DNA from: Pelargonium cotyledonis
Taxonomy: Eukaryota > Streptophyta > Magnoliopsida > Geraniales > Geraniaceae
Reading direction: 5' to 3'
Assembly: GCA_036897625.1 (NCBI GenBank)
Contig: JAYMTA010000209.1
Coordinates: 1 to 34,922, forward strand
Length of the DNA stretch: 34,922 bases
The notes under the pieces were generated by a model, which saw only the letters and a list, made by a program, of their open reading frames with translations, did no database searches and was not told the DNA's origin. Made by a program: the position numbers and the translations under genes. This document shows, one piece after another, positions 23,691-32,760 of the stretch; position 1 is the first letter of the stretch; every line of letters begins with the position of its first letter.

Positions 23691-26600
23691 TAGATTCAAA
23701 GCCCCTCTGCATAATATTAGTATCCTTTTTTAACCAACTAAAGGGCGCTTTGCTTTTAACTCCTTCTGGCGAAAGATAGTCTTTATCTCTCTTCCGGCTA
23801 AAGTTAATTAAGTCTACTCAGGAAAAAGATCTACTCAACTTAATCAGGCCTACGCGTTACGCGGAAAAGCTACACCCGAGTTACAAGTCAAAATGCTTTA
23901 GAATTCTTTTCCATGGGTTTACTGACGGAACCCTTTTTCTTACTTTATTAAGAAACCTTATCTAGCAAGAACTCAGGACAAATGAGGTCTTTTAAATTTA
24001 AATAAACGCACTAAACGAGAAAGTTGACATATCCTGTGATGAGGAATCCTTAAAACTAGGGCTAGGTCAAGAGAAAGCAGGGGTTTTTGGAGCCATCTCT
24101 TTTTCTTTATATAAGTTATTAAAGCCCTTAGAGGGAAACTCGTGCAAATGAATTCAAATCCATGCAAAGAAAGATGTTCTAACCTTGAACCCGCGTACAT
24201 TACCTGAATTCCAGGTTGATTTACCAGTTGTCATAACTCAATTGTATTACTCTCTAAAACTCCTACTACCTTAGAGAATTGATAGAAAATGAGGGTCGTC
24301 CAAATTGAATGCTATTCTATCTAAATGATTCTGAGGAAAATAATAGAATACATAAAGATTTCATATTTACCTTTATAGATTCCTTCTCAAAAAGGTAACA
24401 ACCTAATAGAAGTTGTGTGAAATATCTTAAATGTACAAACACCTTACTGAATAACTTGGTTTTTATGGCGTTTAAATTGCCTTAGAATTGGTTTTAGTAT
24501 TCCTGTAAAGAGTCTAGTTTTCTTTTCTTTAATTCCTTTTTCTTTGGTTTTGTTCCCTTGTTTCCGATTCTGGATAAGTTATTTGTAAAGGAGGTCTAGC
24601 TAGAGAGATTACCAACCCCGTTTTAACAAAGAGCCTCCATTTCGCAGTACTTTAAAACGGAAATAACACCTTTTTATAAGGAAAACTCTGACTCCACACG
24701 TCTTATTCTACAAATTATGTTACTTAATTAAGACTGCTCTAGAATACGGAATTTGAACGACTAAAACGATTCCCCTTTTTAGTCATTTAAACCAAGCTAA
24801 CCGAAACTTCGATTTATTTTATTACTGAAATTCCTTTACGAAAGTTTACCTTTACAAGAACTTTTTTTATCTCCCAAGGTTTTATGGCATAATAGAGCTC
24901 TTCCAAAAACAACAGACTATGATATATAAATGTTTAAAAAAGGACATGGGCAAGGAGTTTTCCGCCTTTTGTATAAGGCTGTTACATTCTTAGTAATCAA
25001 CAAGGAAGGGGAGTATATAGAACTAAGATACGTTTTTTCGTGTAAGATTGCTCAAGCATTTATGTTAAAAGGTAGGATCCTAAACCTAAGGACTCTAGTT
25101 GATAATTACCTACATTCATTACCAGCAGTAAGTTTTCTTCGTGAGACTAAATTCTTATCTGCTTCAAAGCCGAACTTGTAATTAGTATTCTAGGGGATTC
25201 TGTACTAAAGGTATACTAACTCGTAATGGAAAAATTATAACCATAGTTTTCTGTGGGATTTTATGTTACTTATAATTATAAAGTGTAACTGAAAGTACGT
25301 GCCTTAAAAGTGGAACCTTTCCTATATATAATAAAATGTAGTCAAAAAGACTTAACTTCAAAGTTTCTATTCTGAAAAGTGAAAGGAACCTACAACTGTT
25401 CAAGTGTAATAGCAAAGCATCAGAAGATAGCTCTAATCTGTAGCTACATTACAAAGAATGTAATAAGCATAAAACCGAGTTAAATGAGTACCGTTTTGGG
25501 TATTAACAGTTACGTTATTCCAATTTTTATAGTACGTATTTCTTAAAAAGGTTTAACTAGAACAGGTTTTTCACAAGACTGCTGGCTTCATCAAAGACAG
25601 ACCATAACAAAACAAGATGGCTTCTTTTTTATTTCCTGAAATTTATACTAACCACATAAGCTAAAGCGTTTTTACATATTTTCGGTCATATCTTTTTCGT
25701 GTTGACCTTAACTTACGCAGCATCCTTGTTTTAAAGATAGGTGGGAAATACCGCCCTTTCTTTAATTTTTTAAATTCGTCTAGATCATGAAAACTTTTAG
25801 TTTATACGCTTTGTTGGCTGGGTTTGTATCGGCAATTGAATAAGTTGATGCTAATTTATTTGTTTAAAATAAAATAGAATCTTCTAAGCCTACGACTAGA
25901 ATTAGCACTACTCGCTAAAGTTAATAACGGACAAATTTCTAAATATAGCATAACTGTATCTATGTCTAATTGTATACAATTTTTACTAGAAATCCGAAGA
26001 AAAAGCATTGTTTTCGGGATAGTTACAAGGAATATATTTAGTTGAATTCCCCCAAATTACTCAAAGAACCTACGAACACTGGGTACTTGAATAACAATAA
26101 AACGGAGATTACTTACTAAACAAGCACAAGCCTTTCTCAAGCTAGGTTGGGTATAGTTATAAAAAGCCTACTATTGAAGCATAGCATAGATTCCCGGGGT
26201 GCGCTTGTACCAATTCTCCCTAGGATATATACCTGTTTTACTAGATGCAAGAAATGGAGGAAACTTTCTTTATAGGGATTAGGATTCCGGAACCTTTCCG
26301 ACGGTTTTTTTATCACTAAAGGAATTCTAGGCCTCGAAATCTAAGATGAACAAACGGGATACCAAAACCCTAACTCTTTCAGGTTTCTACTTCTTTATTA
26401 GTTGATAACTTGTAATGATATGTCTTAAAAAAGGAGCACCGTGTACTTGTTAATTATTCAAAACGGATTTTAAGGTCGTTTCCGTGTGCTATAGTGCGAG
26501 TTCGCATGCCTTGCCGTAGCTGGGTACATTTTCAAGATTGGCATAGATTTTTTACTGGAATAGAATCGAATTTATTCGTTCAGGAAATAGATACTACAAA

Positions 26601-27111
26601 AAGCAGGGTCCTATTAAAGTACTATTATGCGTATAAATTCTAGACTCGAGCGGTTACCAAAAGGGCTAAGGAACAAGTAAGTGTTCTTAAGACTTACCTT
26701 ATTTAATAAACAGAGTTGAGATTATAATAAAAACTAACTAAGCATTCCATAATTAACTACCTACCATACTTGACTCATTACTGCCACCGGCCCTCAATCA
26801 GCAGGTAAACTAGCACTCTGTTCTCTACTTCAAATTCTTGGAACGAAATACGCAAAAGAAACCCAATCTGGATAAGACCCTTATATTTTCAAAGGCCCAT
26901 TGAACCTCCGCTTACTAAATACCACAAGAGTTTCGAACTCGGTATATTACTTTTTTATACTGAAACTTTACCAATTACTACAAGCGAACGCTCCTTAATT
27001 TCAGTCGGAATATTAGTATGTTTTATTATCGCACCAAAATGTACTAGTAAAACGTGAGTTTCTATTTTCAGGATTTCTCCTGTCTCGGCTAGAGTCTATT
27101 TTTGAGTCTTA

Positions 27112-27132
27112 GCAGGGTTACTTTGAACCTGC
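27112..27132. repeat. Short hairpin with a T-loop-like core
   Basis: GCAG-GTT pairs with AAC-CTGC around a single bulged G, with loop ACTTTG. On the minus strand it reads GCAGGTTCAAAG, like the 5' half of a T-arm whose loop is expanded. A D-loop-like GGTTAAA lies at about the right distance, but no anticodon stem forms. Confidence 0.3.
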
Positions 27133-27646
27133 GTCCTCTGTCTAAAGTATAACGTGGTTTAACCGAGCTTCAACTGAAAGCAAGAAGCTGTTCGGCTTTA
27201 CTCAAAAATTGTACTGTTTTCAAGCTTTAGGGATTGAAAACAAAGGAAGAAGTCCACTTGCCGCCTTACTAGTTTAATTTAAGACCTATAGCAAATAAGT
27301 AATAAAGAACCTATAAGTCAAATTATTTAAATAGCTATCTTTTTCTGTCTTCTGTTGCTTATATTACAGGTAGGAGATTAGCAAACAGATACAAGCAAGC
27401 CTTCAGTTCCTTCCGCCAAGATAAACCTTGCCATTCCTCCTCAGTTTCATTGGAGCTATACCAATAAGGAAACCCAGCAGTATTTAGAGTCTATACTAAT
27501 AAAACGCATTCCTTGGGATTTTAGTATAATAGCAACAAGACTAGGGGAAAGCAATCCATTAATACGAAAAAGAAAGATTATGAAGCTGTATCTGCTGCCA
27601 TAACGGATAAACAAATTCCTATAATTACTATATATCTATTAACTAT

Positions 27647-27666
27647 CTATAATTATCTATAATTAT
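27647..27666. repeat. Tandem decamer, two units
   Basis: CTATAATTAT occurs twice, exactly, with a partial related unit upstream at 27619-27628. Confidence 0.8.
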
Positions 27667-29265
27667 ACAATACTATAGAGTAAGACTCTCTTATTCATGG
27701 ATCAATGCCTACTATCTAAGAAGTCTTATCCTTATCCCCAGCAATAATACTAATACAATAGCTACGGGTGTAAGATAAGTACAAGAAATAAGGCCCATAA
27801 GAGGCATACGCAGTTTGGACAGGGGATACAAGGAGTACAGGTATCAAGAAGAGGAAAGGTTTATCTTAGACAGCTAAGAATTCAACCAGATTACCAGCAA
27901 TGACTCGGCTTTAACCCTGTACCCCGGAGGAATTTTGACAAAAGAAACAGAGACTCCATTTCTTGGAGTTAGATTAGGGGTACTTACGAACTTCGATCTT
28001 AAGAACTTAAAGAACTAATTGAGCAAGTAAGCTAGAACTAGAATTCACTGTCTGGTATCTCTTTCCCCGGTTTATAGGCTTATTCCTAAATTTCAACTAT
28101 CACGTCCAGTAGTCAATGTACTATAGCCCTTCTTTCTTATGCACTTAGCTCGAAGTCCAAACTTTAACCCTTTGGACTGACTCTTTACTGTCTGATCCAA
28201 GCAACCAGGCAACTAAAAAGAACTTAGAAACCGGATCCAACAAACTAATACTGAAAACCTTTATAAGCTACTAACGAGGCACTAGAAAGCTCTTATCTAA
28301 AGAATCAACTAAATAGAAACTGCCCACCTTGGCGTATTAATGAATGATGTTATGGATTTTCTTCTTACCTGTATAGCTATATTCCCTGTATTCTTTACCT
28401 ATTAGTCTTTATATTCATAGGAGTAGTCATCGTAGTTGTTAAGGTATACCCCTCCTCTTCCTTGTTTTTCTCGTTAAGGAGGATACAAACTGTATACAAT
28501 AGAGAAGGCATCCGTGTTACCGACCAAAGTGTAACGGAGGAAGGGTACTGTATTAAGTCTATTTTAGTATACAGGACTTGCGTTATAACCAACAGCTTAT
28601 TCACAGCTTTCTTATCCACAGCTAACACTCTTTCCCATTTCCTTTACCTTTCCCAGCTAATATCTTCAAAAAGAATTTGAAATCCAAATAATATGCCAAA
28701 TAGGGACTTCTTTAGTATTAAATTCCTTATCTTTCTTTCCTCGATAACTCGGAGAAAACTCTTACTTTTGTTTTAGAATCTTAGTCCCTTATTTCAGGAA
28801 TTGGGAACAGAACAAGGGAGGATTTTATCTTGCTTTTAACAAAATGAGTACTTTTTTATCTTATGACAGCCTTCTACTTACTTGCTTTCATACCCTTATG
28901 AATAATCCTACTCTTCTTCAGGTTGAGTAGCTCGTTCCCTGGAAACCCCTTGAACTAGTACAAAAAAACAAAAGAATTTTAAGACTGTGTAATAGAATCT
29001 CTGGGCCTAGATACTCCAATATCTGAAATACTAAAAAACTAAAATTATCCAAGGTTCACTTAATAAGTAAATACGGCTTCTTAAAGGGTTTACGGAATAT
29101 TTTTGAAAAGGTTTTATTCGTTAGAGCGTTCAATAAAACAGAAATGCGTGCGTAACTAAGACAAGCAAAGTAATGCAAGAGTTTGAACTTTTTTAATTTC
29201 ATTTTTGATAAAATAGATCCTCTCCACTCGAAGCCTATTTCCAGGATTCCTTATTATTGAAGTCG

Positions 29266-29303
29266 GAGCGGGCCAAAACCTTTTCAAGACGCCCGCTCTT
29301 TTT
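29266..29303 (+). terminator. Perfect 8-bp G+C hairpin followed by T5; terminator-like
   Basis: GAGCGGGC (29266-29273) pairs perfectly with GCCCGCTC (29291-29298) around a 17-nt loop, and five T follow at once (29299-29303). In bacteria this would be called an intrinsic terminator. Here no gene lies upstream, so it may simply be a G+C-rich palindromic element. On the minus strand no T run follows. Confidence 0.35.
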
Positions 29304-30201
29304 GTTAGCGTAATATTCCGGAGCCTTATATGCTTAACAAAGAAAAAGTAATGTCTATTCACTTATTTAAAATGAGACATACTGATTATCGCTTTACAGA
29401 TCCAGGGAGGGAGTCCAAAAACTTATTTATTAAAACTTTCCGTCAAGGTGTATTAAAGAAACAACAGGTATAGTCATATAGGGAAATACACAAAGTCATA
29501 GAGGTAGCCAACATATAAACTAACGAGAGTAAAGAACTATAAAGGAAACCCTGTTAGTAGGGTATTTTAGAATAATTAAAGGATGAAGGATCCTATTTAG
29601 ATAGAATATAACTTCAAAAACATTAAGAAAGTCAGAACAAAGAAAGTATCAAACTAGTATTACTGTAACCTTTTTGTTTTAAGAAGTACAAAATGATGTA
29701 TAGATGAAGTAGTAAGTTTTGAGAACAGGAAATCCCATTGAACGCTCCTAGAATGAAGTTTCCTCTAACTTGGGCGCACAGTACCACTAGATTTTCTAAA
29801 GTTATTTCTTACCTTATTACAAGATTAAAAACATCTGTAGTATAAAAATTATACAAGGTTCTAATTTTAGGGTTATCATAAAAGTTAATAAAGTACTATT
29901 AGCCTACAGATTTCCAAGTACTCTGGATCTTCCTCTCTCTTATAAAATAGAAAAGGGACCTTATCCATTTAGTTTTCCTCTTTGTCAATTGAGTTTCATT
30001 TTCCATAAAACTAATTATACACAGCAAGTCTTTTCTTATCTGTTCTGCTATATTCTTCCTTCAGTCGTGCACTAAGTTCCTATAAAGTGTAATTAAAAAA
30101 ACAGCTGTGTCATGAAAGAGTCTCAGTAGAATACAAACAAAGGGTATAACTTTCTGATATTAAACATGGCTACGAATAATCTACTATCCTGACTTTAACT
30201 T

Positions 30202-30242
30202 TATGCCAAGGGTGGCTGGCATACTTGCCCGTTTCCGGGTAA
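30202..30242. repeat. Double hairpin, G+C-rich
   Basis: There are two adjacent stem-loops separated by a single C. The first is TATGCCA (30202-30208) with TGGCATA (30217-30223), a perfect 7-bp stem with loop AGGGTGGC. The second is TTGCCCG (30225-30231) with CGGGTAA (30236-30242), 7 bp with one G-U and tetraloop TTTC. Mobile double-hairpin elements are known from fungal mitochondrial DNA, and this has that architecture. I cannot confirm a second copy of the same sequence in the window. Confidence 0.55.
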
Positions 30243-31601
30243 TTATCCTATAAGAGTGAAGTGTATTTATTTTATTCATAATTTAACTTTTTCCGATTGG
30301 CCCCCAAAATAGAAGCTCGGAAGCCCAAGTAAATTTAGGATACCTTAAAAGGGAAATAACAAAGCACTGCTGCATGAAAGAGAGAAAAGCCCAAATAACA
30401 TAACTAGTTCTAAAGGAAGCTTGTAAGTACCCACATTAGAAGGAAGCGACTCTTATCCTAAAAAGAGTCAAAAGCCAGAGAGATATTTATTAGGGATTTA
30501 AAGTGCAATCCGCCCTGAATTTGTAGTAGAACAGAAGGGAAGACTTGTCATTAGTCGGATTATCGCGTTTAGAAAGGAGCTTATCTCGTATCCAAAGAGA
30601 GAGCAAGTCAGTTTTAAAGTAGCAATAAAATGCAGAGGTTGCCCGAAGAAAAAGCTGTAACTCTACAAAAACTGTAATCAACTTTTTTGCAAAGCTGCTG
30701 TGCTAGGTTCTAAAACTGGGGCAAAGATAAGTAATGGTGTACTATTAAGCCGATGTTTATTGCTTCTACGACTACTAAGTGCCTTTTGCGAAAAACCTCG
30801 AACTTTTAATTAGAATTAAACCTTACCTCTTGTAATAGGAGAGATGTGCACAAACCCTACTTTATTTGGGCTTGTCTGGATTTAAACAGTAGCCTGGGGT
30901 TGTACGAAAGGTGCTTGAGTATTTAAGATTTGCTAATAAATTAGAGAAAGTCTTATCCCTTGCAAAGAAGTCCTTAAAGATAAAAATTGAGTCTCAATTA
31001 AGGCCCTGCCTTTCTTTATATGAGTTCTCTATGCTACTAACCCCTAAAAAGTAAGCTTTGGCTGAGTTCTCTTTATAGTGGGATTCAAGATTAAGTGCGA
31101 GCTTCTTCTAGCCTAGAGATATGGAAACGTCTTTCTAATTTTGTAAGGTTTGAAACTAAAGTAAGGGATACTAATTCAAGAACACGTTTCAAGCTGTGCA
31201 AGAGGCTGTTGTAGTACTATTACTATTCCTACTAAGGTTGCCGGGGAAAGTTTCCCTTGCAGATAACTTCGGTATACCATGCTATTTACTTCATTTTGTT
31301 TTTTAAAAAGATCCTGCTTAGTATAGAACTTCTTTTCTTAAAGACAAAGTCTTGTCCCCTATAAATCTTGACTTTAGTTTAGAAAGCTACCTTTCAGGGT
31401 TGGTACTAAGACAAAAATATTGTATCTTATTATATATATATATTATAGCAAGATTTCCGCACGCTAATAAGGTACTTCATCATGGATCTTCTTACAAAAA
31501 GGGGTCCTTATATATAATATGTCAACAAATCCCTAATAAAGAGCTCGCTAAGCATTTAGTAAAAGTAAAGAAAGGAGCTTTTCTTATAAAACAGGCAAGA
31601 A

Positions 31602-31693
31602 TGTAAGAAATTATGGGCAGTAAGAGCCTATATTCCCTATATTCTTATAAAGAGTGTATTAATAGAGGAAGCCCGTGTCAAAGGTTCAAGTCG
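31602..31693 (+). repeat. Structured repeat, copy B (related to 1137-1226)
   Basis: It shares with copy A, in order: GGGCAGT, CTATATTCCCTATAT (31628-31642, one difference), TATAAAGAG, ATTAATA plus AGGAA, and AAAGGTTCAAGTCG (31680-31693). An 8-bp stem with one G-U, formed by 31602-31609 and 31642-31649, encloses the loop as in copy A, although the stem bases are entirely different. The T-loop-like end again lacks a pairing T-stem. It starts where the 84-codon open frame 31352-31606 stops. That frame is probably random. Confidence 0.45.
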
Positions 31694-32620
31694 CAAAAAC
31701 TCCAATCTTTTCAGAAAACCAAGAGTATCCTAGATTTTTGTAGTATTCACATTTTAAATAAGACGTCCTAATTAATAGTATTGCGCAGGTTTAGCCTATT
31801 ATTTATTAGTTATGGAAGCTTCTAAGGAGGATCAAGTAGGATCTTATTTGTTTTATGTTGTGTAAAAAGACTTCCCAGGGTTTTAACCCCTTTTATCAAA
31901 AGAGAAATTAAAAAACCAATTATATGCTCTTTCTCGTCGTACTAAACTAAACAACCCCGTACATAGATAGCATCTACGGTTACACAAAGACTTTGAGGTT
32001 AACTTCCTACCCTATTCTTGTTTTTATATTTCATATTCTATTCTTCTACAACCATAAGTTTTCTTTAAGGAGCACTTTTGACTTTTACCTGCTTTGATTA
32101 AACTTATAACTCTCTTCATATTATATCCCGTTGACTTTTTGGGTCCTGAATATAATGTGTACCCCGCCCTTTAACATTGTGTAATAGTCTTGTTCATGTT
32201 AGACTTAGTTTCAGAATACTCTAATTACTATTAAGCAGGGGAAGTTACAACCCATTAATCATTTAAGCTAAGGTATACCCTCCAAGGAAGTAAGCAAATT
32301 CTAAGCTAAGGAGAGTCGTACTAAAATGGGAGAGAACCTTTATTTAGGTAAGTCCTCAAAGCCTAATAAATTTCTGTAAAAAGAGTTATTACTCCAAGAG
32401 GAGCAAGCCAGGAGAGTCCTTATAAAGTCCTTACTTCTGTTGTTTCTGTATCTAAAAGGGAAAACATAAAAATTTTCTTGAGTCTAGTCTAACACGGGGC
32501 TATAACTCCCAGTTTCAAATAAGTTTCTTACACTGCTATTATTCAAGTAAAAGGGAGCTACATTGAAAGTTTTTCCGGGCTACTAAAGCTTGTTGGCTAA
32601 ACGGATTCGCTTAAGTCAAA

Positions 32621-32634
32621 CCCCCCCCCCCCCC
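32621..32634. repeat. Homopolymer C14
   Basis: A run of 14 C. The next longest C run I noticed is C8 (6895-6902), and the longest A/T runs are about 9-10 (3476-3485, 4810-4819, 18158-18166, 18204-18213). The length may be uncertain in the assembly. Confidence 0.9.
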
Positions 32635-32740
32635 GCATTTTTAGTTATGAAATTAGTCAATATTATACCCAATTCTGTTAGGTAGACGGGACCCTTATAG
32701 AAAATACGCACTCGAACCTTTGAATTATTAAAAAAATAAT

Positions 32741-32760
32741 TTGATCTTATTTGATCTTAT
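32741..32760. repeat. Tandem decamer, two units
   Basis: TTGATCTTAT is repeated exactly twice, next to the palindromic A/T tract 32724-32742. Confidence 0.85.

Larger units (their letters stand above)
23700..29250. other. Non-coding, no gene seen
   Basis: It holds the longest ATG-started frame (24930-25181, 83 codons), which is basic, resembles no family I know, and has no ribosome-binding or codon-bias support. ACCTG/CAGGT (24202-24216) and TGCG-AGTT-CGCA (26495-26506) are minor hairpins. Confidence 0.55.

Noticed and set aside
24930..25181. 83-codon ATG open frame (+), the longest with an ATG start
   Set aside because: No recognisable motif, no ribosome-binding or codon-bias support, and a longest frame of this size is what random sequence of this composition would give.
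26931..27000. Minus strand region with TAATTGGTAAAG (D-loop-like) and GAGTTCGAAACTC (T-loop-like) at tRNA spacing
   Set aside because: The D-stem and anticodon stem do not pair, and the T-stem has only 3 bp.
23397..27598. GAAGCTRTATCTGCTGC at 23397-23413 and 27582-27598 (16 of 17)
   Set aside because: About one or two such matches are expected by chance in a window of this size and composition.
31352..31606. 84-codon frame starting at TTG
   Set aside because: Non-ATG start, low-complexity AT stretch in the middle, no family resemblance; it ends at repeat B only by position.
32709..32742. Minus strand A/T stem with a T-rich loop (Lys-like anticodon) next to GGTTCGAGTG
   Set aside because: The palindromic A/T tract explains the stem; there is no T-stem or acceptor stem.
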